This document shows, in pieces, positions 16,919 to 25,758 of a DNA stretch of 64,000 nt. The notes beneath the pieces were generated by a model that was not told where the DNA came from, ran no database searches, and saw only the letters and a list, made by a program, of their open reading frames with translations. Positions within the stretch are counted from its first letter, which is position 1; every line of letters begins with the position of its first letter. The translations under genes were made by a program, and so were the position numbers. Source of the DNA: G963701675 sp963701675 (GTDB lineage: Bacteria > Planctomycetota > Planctomycetia > Gemmatales > Gemmataceae); NCBI GenBank assembly GCA_963701675.1, contig OY969623.1, positions 8,661,058 to 8,725,057 of the forward strand, in the 5' to 3' direction.

Positions 16919-18294
16919 ATGGAAGAAAGCAATTTACATCTCTTGTTTGATGGTGGCACCCTCGTGGTCGGCGGCGCCCCCCCGAGCTGGCGGCATCGTT
17001 GCCCGGATGCCGGCTTGACGCCCGAACCAATAGTGTGCGCGCTGAGGCACGTTGCTATCGCGCCATCGTCGAGCACCTGCGCGAACGGCGGATTCCCTAC
17101 GAAGACAAAGCACGACAGTATGCGCCAGCTCATTGGACCTTGCGGACCAGCCGGGATCCGTTTCCGCACCAAACCGAAGCCGTTGCCGCCTGGTGGCACG
17201 GCAACGGGCGCGGTGTGGTAGTTCTCCCGACCGGAACGGGAAAGACGCACTTGGCCATCCTGGCGATCCATCACGCGGAGCGGCCCGCATTGGTCATCAC
17301 ACCCACCATCGACTTGCTCAACCAATGGTACAATGAACTCATCGTGGCATTTGATACTACGGTCGGGCTTCTGGGCGGCGGCTACTACGACCTTCAACCG
17401 CTCACGGTGTCTACCTACGATTCGGCGTACATCCACTTGGAACGCTGGGGCAACCGCTTCGGCCTGTTGGTGTTTGACGAATGTCACCACTTGCCCGGAC
17501 CGAGCTACATGACGTCGGCGATCGGAAGTATCGCGCCGTATCGCCTCGGCCTGACTGCGACACCGGAGCGTGCGGACGGGCAGGAATCTCTACTTAGCGA
17601 TTTGATTGGCCCGATCGTTTATCGACGGGAAATCAAACATCTGGCAGGCGACTACCTCGCCGACTACCGAGCGGAACGGCTATACGTCGAACTATCTGTA
17701 GAGGAACAGGAGCAGTATCGACAGGCACGTGAGGAATATCGGCGGTTTGTAGACGAACACCGCATCTCTATGGGTGGTCCGAACGGATGGAAGCGGTTCT
17801 TGCAGGCCACCGTGCGAACTCCCGAAGGCCGCACGGCATTCCTGGCGTATCGTGAGCAGCGCCGCATCGCCTTGGCGGCGCCGGCGAAAGTGAATTTGCT
17901 CGACCGGCTCCTCGAACGACACCGAAGCGATCGCGTGTTGATATTCACCTATGATAATGCGACGGTGTATCAAATCGCCCGCCGGTTTCTGGTTCCCGCC
18001 ATCACCCATCAAACCAAGGCCAAAGAGCGGCGGCATGTCCTGGAACGTTTTCATCGCGGCGACTATTCGGTCCTGGCCACGAGTCAGGTGCTGAATGAAG
18101 GCGTGGATGTGCCCGCCGCCAATGTCGGCATAATCCTTTCCGGCACCGGCAGTGTACGCGAACACGTCCAGCGCCTCGGTCGGCTGCTGCGCAAGCACGG
18201 CGATAAGCAAGCACTTCTCTACGAGGTAATAACGCGCGACACCGCGGAAGAATTCACTAGCGAACGCCGGAGGCAACACCATGCTTACCGGTAA
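16919..18294 (+). CDS. XPB-type DEAD/DEAH helicase, N-terminal frameshift
   Basis: An SF2 helicase of the XPB/Ssl2 kind. Motifs seen: VVVLPTGTGKTHLA (Walker A), LVFDECHHLPG (motif II), LGLTATPERADG (III), LIFTYDN (IV), LATSQVLNEGVDVPAANV (V) and QRLGRLLRKHG (VI). The uninterrupted frame can only begin at a TTG at 16999. From the ATG at 16919, however, the other frame encodes MEESNLHLLFDGGTLVVGG, the start I expect for this family. The two frames join at a seven-C run (16977-16983) if one more C were present. So the gene most likely starts at 16919 and carries a 1-nt deletion, real or a sequencing error. It overlaps the bax1 gene by 14 bp, as expected for a repair unit in which helicase opens and nuclease cuts DNA. 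Confidence 0.88.
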
Positions 18295-19498
18295 ACTCGT
18301 CCGCGTTCGCTATTCCAAGGACCAAGTAATTCCGCGCTACATTGATCCCGCAGAAGTTACCTGGCTCGATCTTGCGCAACAATTGAGAACCGTTTTTGTC
18401 AACGCTCACGGAAGAACTCGTGGCGACATCGAGTCGGAATTGCGCGAGACATTCGAAAACGATCCGTTGCAGTTGGTACAACAGGGCCTGGCCAAGCTGC
18501 TGGAGGATCGTTGCGAGTTTCAAGTCGCGTCGGAGAGACCGCCGGAGGAATGGCGTGAAGCGGTATTCCTGGAGGCCGCGCGGCAGCGGCAGGAAATGAC
18601 GAACGTACGTCAGGATCCCCCAGTACGATTCGACCGTACCCAGGTTTTGCAGCGAGTGGCGGTCGCACTCGATACGACGACAGAACTGCTCGACATGGCA
18701 TTGTTTGCCGATCTGAAGAGCGAGCAGCGGCTAAGCCGATTTGAGGACATTTCGGCTGAGCGATTGCTGGATCGCTACAACGTCGCCTTGGCGCAGGCCA
18801 TCGTGTTGCGGTCGACCAAGGTGGAGGTCAATGTGCGCGGCGAGTCGCCCGCACGATTTCGTCAACTCCTTCGTGCCGTCAAGTTCCATCGGCTCGTTTG
18901 CGACTCCGGCGGCCGCAGCGCGATTCGCCTAAGTCTCGATGGCCCGTTGAGCCTTTTCACATCGACGCAGAAGTACGGAGTGCAACTGGCCAACTTCCTC
19001 CCGCATGTGCTGTTGTGTCGCGACTTTGATCTTCGGGCGGACTTGCGTTGGGGCCCCGAGCGGAAACCGAAGCGATTCACCCTAAGCTCCGAAGACGGAC
19101 TCGTGTCGCATGTGCCGGACACGGGTACGTACGTGCCTCCGGAACTGGCGATGTTCGCCGAGCTCTTTCGCAAAAAAGTCGTCGATTGGGAACTACTCGA
19201 CGATCCGGAAATCGTGCCTCTCGGTGAATCTCATTGGGTTCCCGATTTTCGCTTGCAGCATCGTGCCACCGGATATCAAGTGTATTTGGAGGTGCTCGGT
19301 TTCTGGAGACGCGCGAGTGCCGAACGACATCTCGCTCGGCTGCGAGCCTTCGTCAAGGAACCGTTTTTGCTGGCCGTGTCCGATCGGCTGTGCTTGGACG
19401 ACGCGGAACTAGACGCACTGCCGGCGGGCGTGCATCGCTTTCGCCAGATGCCGTTGCCGGAAGAAATCGCTCGACTTGCGTCCCACTTCTTGCCGTGA
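18281..19498 (+). CDS. Bax1-like nuclease (DUF790)
   Basis: A 405-residue DUF790 protein, the family of archaeal Bax1, the XPB-partner endonuclease. MLTGKLVRVRYSKDQVIPRY is the conserved start. The C-terminal nuclease part has VPDFRLQH followed by YQVYLEVLGFW, a PD-(D/E)xK-like D...ExG pattern at about residues 320-345, then DRLCLDDAEL. The gene overlaps the helicase by 14 bp, so the two products are probably made together and form a complex. In archaea XPB-Bax1 is proposed to act in nucleotide excision repair by unwinding and incising near lesions. That this bacterial pair does the same is inference. No frame damage is seen. Confidence 0.87.
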   Translation: MLTGKLVRVRYSKDQVIPRYIDPAEVTWLDLAQQLRTVFVNAHGRTRGDIESELRETFENDPLQLVQQGLAKLLEDRCEFQVASERPPEEWREAVFLEAARQRQEMTNVRQDPPVRFDRTQVLQRVAVALDTTTELLDMALFADLKSEQRLSRFEDISAERLLDRYNVALAQAIVLRSTKVEVNVRGESPARFRQLLRAVKFHRLVCDSGGRSAIRLSLDGPLSLFTSTQKYGVQLANFLPHVLLCRDFDLRADLRWGPERKPKRFTLSSEDGLVSHVPDTGTYVPPELAMFAELFRKKVVDWELLDDPEIVPLGESHWVPDFRLQHRATGYQVYLEVLGFWRRASAERHLARLRAFVKEPFLLAVSDRLCLDDAELDALPAGVHRFRQMPLPEEIARLASHFLP

Positions 19499-19551
19499 CC
19501 TTTTTTGTTCCAAGATGTCCTACTGCCGGGAAAAACGACGCGAGGCCCTGC

Positions 19552-20097
19552 ATGAAGAATCCATTCTTGATCGGCGAATTGGTGTACTTACGACCGTTGG
19601 ATCGGGCGGATGCGCCTGCTGTGGTGCCGTGGGTCAACGATCCGGAAATCACACGCTCTCTGCGCATCTACCGTCCGCTCAACCTTCAAGCCGAGGAAGA
19701 GTACATAGACCAGATTCGAAAAAGCGAGACGGATGTGACGTTGGGACTCTGTGTGCGGGGCGACGACCGATTCATTGGTGTCACCGGGCTTCACGCGATC
19801 GACTTCAAGAATCGGCATACGGGGTTCGGCATCGTTATCGGCGAGCGCACGGAATGGGATAAAGGGTATGGGACGGACGCCACCCGGCTGATGGTGAACT
19901 ATGCCTTTGCGACATTGAACCTGAACCGCGTTTGGTTGCAGGTCTATGAATTCAATGTCCGTGGCCGGAAAACGTACGAAAAAGTCGGGTTCCGCGTGGA
20001 AGGGATTCAGCGGCAAGACCGCTACAGCGACGGTCGATATTGGGATACCACCCTGATGGCGGTGCTCCGCGAGGAGTGGAAAATCACGCCGGCGTAA
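19552..20097 (+). CDS. GNAT-family N-acetyltransferase
   Basis: A 181-residue RimJ/RimL-type acetyltransferase. MKNPFLIGELVYLRPLDRAD begins the domain, with FIGVTGLHAIDFKNRHTGFG, VIGERTEWDKGYGTDATRLM (the acetyl-CoA binding R/Q-x-x-G-x-G/A equivalent is WDKGYGTDA) and NLNRVWLQVYEFNVRG. I start at the ATG at 19552; the frame stays open far upstream into bax1 but without homology. It may acetylate a protein N-terminus or a small molecule; the substrate is unknown. It follows bax1 by 53 bp and ends in a strong hairpin. Confidence 0.85.
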   Translation: MKNPFLIGELVYLRPLDRADAPAVVPWVNDPEITRSLRIYRPLNLQAEEEYIDQIRKSETDVTLGLCVRGDDRFIGVTGLHAIDFKNRHTGFGIVIGERTEWDKGYGTDATRLMVNYAFATLNLNRVWLQVYEFNVRGRKTYEKVGFRVEGIQRQDRYSDGRYWDTTLMAVLREEWKITPA

Positions 20098-20100
20098 AAA

Positions 20101-20140
20101 AGGGCGCGTCGCGGGATTGCTAACCTGCGAAGCGCGCCCT
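20101..20140. terminator. Hairpin between convergent genes
   Basis: AGGGCGCG pairs with CGCGCCCT, continued inside by TCGC/GCGA with a 2-nt bulge, right after the acetyltransferase stop (AAAAA precedes it). It sits between convergent genes and could terminate both. Confidence 0.55.
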
Positions 20141-20184
20141 GTCACACTGGGGCAAGGGCCCCGTTCAATAGCCGGCTGGGCGGC

Positions 20185-21025
20185 CTATGTATTCAGAAAC
20201 CGTTCAATCTCCGCAGCGACCCGTTGCGGCTGCGTCGCGAACGCCAAATGACCGGCGCCGGGCAGCGGAACGTGACGGTGGTTGGAAATCCCTTCGGTGA
20301 GTCGCTTCAAGCTGGTTTCGGACACCAGCAAGTCACGCTCGCCGGACAGAATCAGCGTTGGAACCCGAACGCGCAAGGCGCGGCGTGATGTCGAATCGCT
20401 CCACGAGTTGAAAGCGATGGGCCATCACGCTTTGGTCCGTTTGCCAGCAACGATTGGTAACAAACTGGAACAGCGGCCCGGGATCCTGGCGACCCCCAAA
20501 GAGCAGATTGAAAAACTGGTTGACGAACGGGTTATTAGACGGCAGCGGGTACCGTGCCAGCACCAGCCCGGCGATTCTCTGAAGTAGGCCGCGTTCAAAA
20601 CGAGAGCCCACGCCTTGAACGATGAGCCGATTGAGTCGATACGGGAAACGCGCGGCAAACTCCAACGCGAGCATTCCGCCGAAGGACACGCCGAGTACCG
20701 TGGGCGATTCGAGCCGTTGGCAATCGAGAAACTCGCGAAGGTCTTCGACCAGATCAGTCAGGCCAAATCGACGGCGAAGGGCGAAGCAGTCCGTTTCGCC
20801 ACGAAGCTGATAGCTGATCACGCGGAAGTCGCTGGAAAGAAGGCGTGCCAGTGGACCGAGTAGCTCATAACCGCCCGCAAGTCCCGGGACGAGCACAAGC
20901 GGCGGTCCTTCGCCCCAGACACAGTATTCGGCGGTGTAGTGACGGAGATGCACCACTCCGGTGTGGCCTGCCTGCGGGGTGAAGCAATCTCCGACGTTTT
21001 CGAGCCAAGCTGGGGACGCCCTCAC
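20185..21025 (-). pseudogene. Alpha/beta hydrolase, interrupted by a 2-nt frameshift
   Basis: An alpha/beta-hydrolase of about 280 residues split into two frames. The 5' frame (21025 to about 20370) has the oxyanion and nucleophile region: PPLVLVPGLAGGYELLGPLA, ISYQLRGETDC and TVLGVSFGGMLALEFA (GxSxG Ser). The 3' frame (ending 20185) has the acid/His part: VPTLILSGERDLLV and LPGAGHLAFATQP. Joining LARVRVPTL requires a CG dinucleotide missing from a GCGCG run near 20369-20374. Either the gene is newly broken or the base call is wrong; all catalytic residues are present across the two parts. The substrate is unknown. Confidence 0.82.
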
Positions 21026-21571
21026 GTTGTTAACCTCTGTCCGATTTTGTGGTTTACAGTAGTCGCACTAGATTCTTCGTTCAGTCCGATAGCATTCTTC
21101 ATACCAAATCTGACGAGAATGTGGAATCTTAACATACATGATCGACAGTTGCCGTAATATAAATGATTTCAAGGTATTAAGTCGTTTCACCTGGCGAGGG
21201 CACACATCGATTGGTACATGAGTCACGAACAGTTGATCTTATTCATCGGCGCTCAGCGCTGGTTTTTCGGCGCTCAGGATCGAACATTTGTCAAACAGTT
21301 GACAAAAACGTAGCACGACGCGCGTCTTGAGGGTGCATTTGTGAAGTGTTAACACAAACATTTATGCTACATGATGTTAAGTTTCTTGTCAGTCGACGTT
21401 CGCCAGACTCTATTGAGTTTAGCACTTGTATCTGTGGCCTAACTGGCGGAGCCTCATATACCAACACCTACGCACCAGATTCGCCGTCCGTCAGCAACCA
21501 GTTGGGTAAGTGTCTTTGCTGACAGGATGTAGCGAGTCAGCGCCGAAAGATCGCCAAACCAAGCGGGCTGA
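21026..21571. other. 546-bp AT-richer leader of the sigma-54 activator gene
   Basis: No convincing gene. It is visibly more AT-rich than its surroundings. It contains a dyad TTGTCAA-ACAG-TTGACAA (21288-21305), a palindrome GTGTTAACAC (21346-21355) and two direct CGGCGCTCAG copies (about 21246 and 21269). It lies between divergent genes and probably holds promoters and binding sites for both. I did not find a convincing -24/-12 sigma-54 promoter. Confidence 0.55.
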
Positions 21572-24529
21572 ATGGTGACCGCATTATCTAGTTTATCCAC
21601 ACTTCGCAAGGTTCTTCTGTTAGCCGCGGCGGTCGGAGTTATCCTTTATGCTGCGTCCGTCCTGCTTTTCGTCTCATTGACCCCGGACATCGGATTCAGG
21701 TGTTCATTCACACCTGTAGTTAAGCGCGTCTCGATCACGGGTGACAAGCCGCATCCCGCGGTTGGCGACTATATAGTCCAAGTAGGTGATTTTCGATTCC
21801 CGAGTGTGGAAACGCCTCAATCGTGGGCCCAAGTGCAACTGTTGCGGACCTTGAAGGCGCTTTCGGCCAAAGGCGCTACTGAGGTCAAAGTCGAGTACAC
21901 GAGTCACGAGGATAAAGCGACAAGAGTAGTCAACTGTCAGCTAGCGCGCCTTCCTCTTAGTGAACTATTCCCCTCGCTGCTTTGGTTCGGCGTAAAGCTA
22001 TGCCTGTTCAGTATCGGCGCCTTCGTCTTCTTGAAGCGGCCGGCCGATCGTTCGGCTGCCCTGTTCTTTCTGCTATGTATCGTGACGGTCGGCGCTTTCA
22101 TGGGTGGGTATCAGTGGACGCGCATCGCCACGCAACCGGCTCTCGTTCTCATTTTCATGGCGTGTGCAGTCCTCATGCCTGCCGTCACGCTGCATTTCTA
22201 TTTGGTGTTTCCGCGCCCCAAGGCATTCATGCGCCAAGGCCCATTCATGTTGGCGCTGATCTACGGCATACCCGCCATCTCGCTGGTGGCCCTTGTCAGC
22301 ATCTACTTCTATCTGCGTGCGACGCGCGACCAGGCCGGCGAACATACGGCTCAGGCTTGGATCATTTTCGACAAGGGCATCATGGCGTACCTCGCCGTTG
22401 CGGTGCTCTATTACATCGCCAGCGTCATCGCGCTTTTTCATAGTTACCGTGCCGCTAACGACGTTACCGAGCGCAACCAGGTGAAGTGGATTTTCCTCGG
22501 TTCGGTTCTCGCACTCATTCCGATCGCCTACACTTTGTATCTCATTCGTTGGGAGAGAGATGAATTTGGGGTCGGGGCCGGACTGTGGCCGATGTTTGCC
22601 GCGTCCGTGTGTTTCACCATCGCTTTCGCCATCAGCATCATGCGTTATCGGCTGATGCAATTAGATCAGCTGATGACCTCCGGCATGATGTATTTCTTGA
22701 TCAGCTTCGCGGCCGGCGTCGTGTACTACGTGGTGGTCTTGATCGGCATGTTACTCAGCGGAGTGATCCAGGCGCCGACGTTTCTTCAGGCGGTTGTCTT
22801 CAGCACCACGGCGCTTGTTTTCTTGCTTTCGCTGGACCTTGCGCGAAGTGGATTCAAGAAAGTGCTGGACCGGCGCTTCAACCGCCAAAAGCTTCAGCTC
22901 GACCGTACCTTGCATCGGCTGGGCGAGACCATCGAACAGTTGGTCGATCCGCCGACACTCGCCCGCCGGCTCCTTCACGCGGCGGCCGACCTGCTCGGCG
23001 TTTCGAGCGGCGCCGTCTACCTACAAGAAGGGACTCCCCCCATTTATCGGCTCGTCGGCTGTCTCGGAACGGCGCCGCCACAGTTGACCGAACTTTCGCC
23101 CGGCTGCCCGCTCGTCGAAGCACTGCGAGCGAAGCCTTCCGTGACCGTGCATCCCGGACTAACGGTTGACCCGGCCCAACGGCAGTTGCGTTTGTTGGGT
23201 GGGTCTGTCGCCTGCGCCATCGATCACGAGGATCGCCTACTGGCATTTCTTGTCCTCGGGCCAAAGAATCTCGGCACTTACGAGGGCGGCGACCTCGAGC
23301 TACTTGCCGCGTTTGCGCAGATCACATCGCTGGCGCTTGAAAATGCGACGGGGCATCAGAAAATCGAAGTGCTCAATCGCGATTTGCAAGCGAAAGTCGA
23401 GAAGATTGCCGAGCAACAGCACCGGATCGTCGCCCTGCAGGCGCAATTGACTAACCGAACACTGCGCCGGGGCCAGGCGACAGGGCACGGGCAGGCCGAA
23501 GACAGTGATCCAGGGATTGATGTCGAAGAGCCAGTCCAAAGTTCCGCGGACGGGTGGGCCGGCATCGTTGGTTCCAGCCGGGCGATTCGGCAGGTCATGG
23601 AGATGGTTCGCAAAGCGGCCGCGACACCGTCGGCCGTGCTTATTCGCGGGGAAAGCGGTACGGGGAAAGAGTTAATCGCGCGAGCCCTACACGAATTGAG
23701 CCCGCGCGCCGCCAAGCCGTACGTGAAAGTCAACTGTGCGGCCCTGTCTCCCAGCTTGCTCGAAAGCGAACTTTTCGGGCATGTGAAAGGGGCGTTCACG
23801 GGCGCCCATCGAGACAAAGTCGGTCGATTCGAACTGGCCAATGGCGGAACTCTTTTTCTCGACGAGATCGGCGACATCAGCCTCGAGGTGCAAACGAAGT
23901 TGCTTCGGGTACTTCAGGAGAAAGTCTTTGAACGTGTCGGCTCGAGCGATCCGGAGGAAGTCGACGTGCGCGTAGTCGCCGCAACCCATCAGGACTTGGA
24001 CGATCTCATCCGACAAAAACGGTTCCGTGAAGACTTGTACTTCCGCGTCAAAGTGATTCCGATCGACGTGCCGCCGTTGCGAGCACGCCGGGAGGACATT
24101 CCCGAGCTCGCGCTTCACTTTCTGACATTGTATGCACATCGTTGCGACAAGCCCGTGCAGCAGTTCGACGACGACGCGATGGCGGTACTCAAGTCGTACG
24201 ATTGGCCGGGGAACGTCCGTGAGTTAGAGAACGTTATCGAACGCACGGTGGTGATCGCGGAAGGCGCCATCGTTTCTGTCGCCGACTTACCTTCGGAGTT
24301 GCACGAACCCGCGGACGAACACACGGAAGGTTGGTCCGAGTGGTCGTCGGGCGGGGGCATTACCAGTGTCGGTGTCCGGGCCGAACGGGGTGAACGCGCT
24401 CGCCACGAACGGGAACGTCTGGTGCGCGCGCTTTCATTAGCGGACGGAAACAAAGCAGAGGCGGCACGGGCGCTCGGGTTGGCGCGAAGTACGTTGGTAA
24501 GCCGCTTGAAGAAACATGGGTTGAGCTGA
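21572..24529 (+). CDS. Membrane-anchored sigma-54 transcriptional activator
   Basis: A 985-residue regulator. After a first membrane segment (about 10-35) comes an extracytoplasmic stretch of about 100 residues that looks PDZ-like (PHPAVGDYIVQVGDFRF), then about eight more membrane segments to residue 430. A GAF-like domain (about 445-605; TLARRLLHAAADLLGVSSGA, GDLELLAAFAQITSLALEN) and a coiled coil follow. The AAA+ sigma-54 domain has GESGTGKE (about 692), GAFTGA (about 740, needed to contact sigma-54), LFLDEIGDI (about 763) and WPGNVRELENVIERT. A Fis-type helix-turn-helix (GNKAEAARALGLARSTLVS) ends the protein. It joins membrane sensing directly to sigma-54 promoter activation without a separate kinase. 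Targets are unknown. Confidence 0.92.
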   Translation: MVTALSSLSTLRKVLLLAAAVGVILYAASVLLFVSLTPDIGFRCSFTPVVKRVSITGDKPHPAVGDYIVQVGDFRFPSVETPQSWAQVQLLRTLKALSAKGATEVKVEYTSHEDKATRVVNCQLARLPLSELFPSLLWFGVKLCLFSIGAFVFLKRPADRSAALFFLLCIVTVGAFMGGYQWTRIATQPALVLIFMACAVLMPAVTLHFYLVFPRPKAFMRQGPFMLALIYGIPAISLVALVSIYFYLRATRDQAGEHTAQAWIIFDKGIMAYLAVAVLYYIASVIALFHSYRAANDVTERNQVKWIFLGSVLALIPIAYTLYLIRWERDEFGVGAGLWPMFAASVCFTIAFAISIMRYRLMQLDQLMTSGMMYFLISFAAGVVYYVVVLIGMLLSGVIQAPTFLQAVVFSTTALVFLLSLDLARSGFKKVLDRRFNRQKLQLDRTLHRLGETIEQLVDPPTLARRLLHAAADLLGVSSGAVYLQEGTPPIYRLVGCLGTAPPQLTELSPGCPLVEALRAKPSVTVHPGLTVDPAQRQLRLLGGSVACAIDHEDRLLAFLVLGPKNLGTYEGGDLELLAAFAQITSLALENATGHQKIEVLNRDLQAKVEKIAEQQHRIVALQAQLTNRTLRRGQATGHGQAEDSDPGIDVEEPVQSSADGWAGIVGSSRAIRQVMEMVRKAAATPSAVLIRGESGTGKELIARALHELSPRAAKPYVKVNCAALSPSLLESELFGHVKGAFTGAHRDKVGRFELANGGTLFLDEIGDISLEVQTKLLRVLQEKVFERVGSSDPEEVDVRVVAATHQDLDDLIRQKRFREDLYFRVKVIPIDVPPLRARREDIPELALHFLTLYAHRCDKPVQQFDDDAMAVLKSYDWPGNVRELENVIERTVVIAEGAIVSVADLPSELHEPADEHTEGWSEWSSGGGITSVGVRAERGERARHERERLVRALSLADGNKAEAARALGLARSTLVSRLKKHGLS

Positions 24530-24555
24530 AAGTGCGCTAAGCCGCAAGCGACGAG

Positions 24556-25749
24556 TTAGGACGGGGAAAAATGCGGCTGGGGAGTCCGATACACCTTTGC
24601 CGCGTAGGTTGCCTGGAGTTTCGCGATCTCCGTTAGAACGCTCGTCACGGAGTCGTGCGAGTCGAGAATCTCAAAGCTCCACTTTCCTTCCCAACGGCTT
24701 CCTGGTGACAATTGCCGGACTCGTCCCAGTTTGCGCTCGAAACTCTTGAAGTTCGGGTAGTTCGTTCCCGGCTCCAGCCCGGTCACGTAACCGTCTTCGG
24801 TAGCGGCGGTGTTCTTCCACACCGTAAAACAAGGCAGTTCACCGTGGTTCATGCGCATGGCGATTCCGCGATCGGCGGCCGAGTTGTAGAGCATCGCCAA
24901 CGATCGGCCGCCGGCATCCGCCAACAGATCATAAGCGTAGACTTGTTCTGCGCAGCCGGGGGTTGGTCCGAGATACGTATCATGAGTCGCCATTCCGAGA
25001 ACGGCATCCGGCGTCATGGGCGCCATTTCGCGTACCGCGGCGACGATGCGGCTGCCGGCCCCAAGCAACGGCGGTCCGATATTGAGGTGGTAAAGTAGCT
25101 GCATCTCTCCGGTCGTCGCCGAACGGTTCTCGACCACATCGTGAATCACTAGTTTGTTCGATCCAGGCACCGTCGTGTAAGTCGCGGTCAAGCGCAGGTG
25201 CGGACCGAACAGGCTCGACTCCTCGACCTGACCGATCACGCTCAGTTCGAAGGGCGGATCTAGATTGACGCGGACTTCGAGATATTGCGCCGGCAGATTC
25301 GCGATTCGCCCGTGGAGCGCCAGCGCGGTGCGTGACTCTCGACCGTCCTTTGACGTGATCACGTCGTCACCCGGTGGTCCGTTGGATGCCAGGCCGCAGC
25401 GACAAAGCAATTCGTCGAATCCCGCCAACCAACCCAGACCTCCGCGCTCGGCGAGGTTCACGAATTGGGGATGGATCGGCCCGGACACCGGCGAACGCCA
25501 GCCGATGAAGTTGCCACGGTACTCGCCGCGCCACAGCCCCATGCCGCGCGTGGGGATCACCGAGAACGACAGAGCGCCGTTATGCACTTCCACCAGATCG
25601 ATGCCGTCGCGCAACCCGCCGCGGAGCGTGCGCTTTCGAATCGACCAATCATGGGGCGTAGCAAGATGTACGCCGTCATTACTGGCGGCGAAACTGTCGA
25701 GCCAGAGATCATTGGCGACGTCGGTGAGTGTCCAGGACTTGTATCGCAT
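24556..25749 (-). CDS. DUF4432 aldose-epimerase-like protein
   Basis: A 397-residue protein of the DUF4432 family, a galactose-mutarotase-fold relative. Seen: VIPTRGMGLWRGEYRGNFIG, GWLAGFDELLCRCGLASNGP, LHGRIANLPAQYL, LLYHLNIGPPLLGAGSRI and FTVWKNTAATEDGYVTGLEP. These are the conserved His/Glu-containing regions that would line a sugar-binding beta-sandwich. It is probably a cytoplasmic enzyme acting on a hexose or derivative; the exact reaction is unknown. It runs before the peptide transporter on the same strand, 9 bp downstream of it. Confidence 0.85.
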   Translation of the reverse strand: MRYKSWTLTDVANDLWLDSFAASNDGVHLATPHDWSIRKRTLRGGLRDGIDLVEVHNGALSFSVIPTRGMGLWRGEYRGNFIGWRSPVSGPIHPQFVNLAERGGLGWLAGFDELLCRCGLASNGPPGDDVITSKDGRESRTALALHGRIANLPAQYLEVRVNLDPPFELSVIGQVEESSLFGPHLRLTATYTTVPGSNKLVIHDVVENRSATTGEMQLLYHLNIGPPLLGAGSRIVAAVREMAPMTPDAVLGMATHDTYLGPTPGCAEQVYAYDLLADAGGRSLAMLYNSAADRGIAMRMNHGELPCFTVWKNTAATEDGYVTGLEPGTNYPNFKSFERKLGRVRQLSPGSRWEGKWSFEILDSHDSVTSVLTEIAKLQATYAAKVYRTPQPHFSPS

Positions 25750-25758
25750 CGGCGAGCG

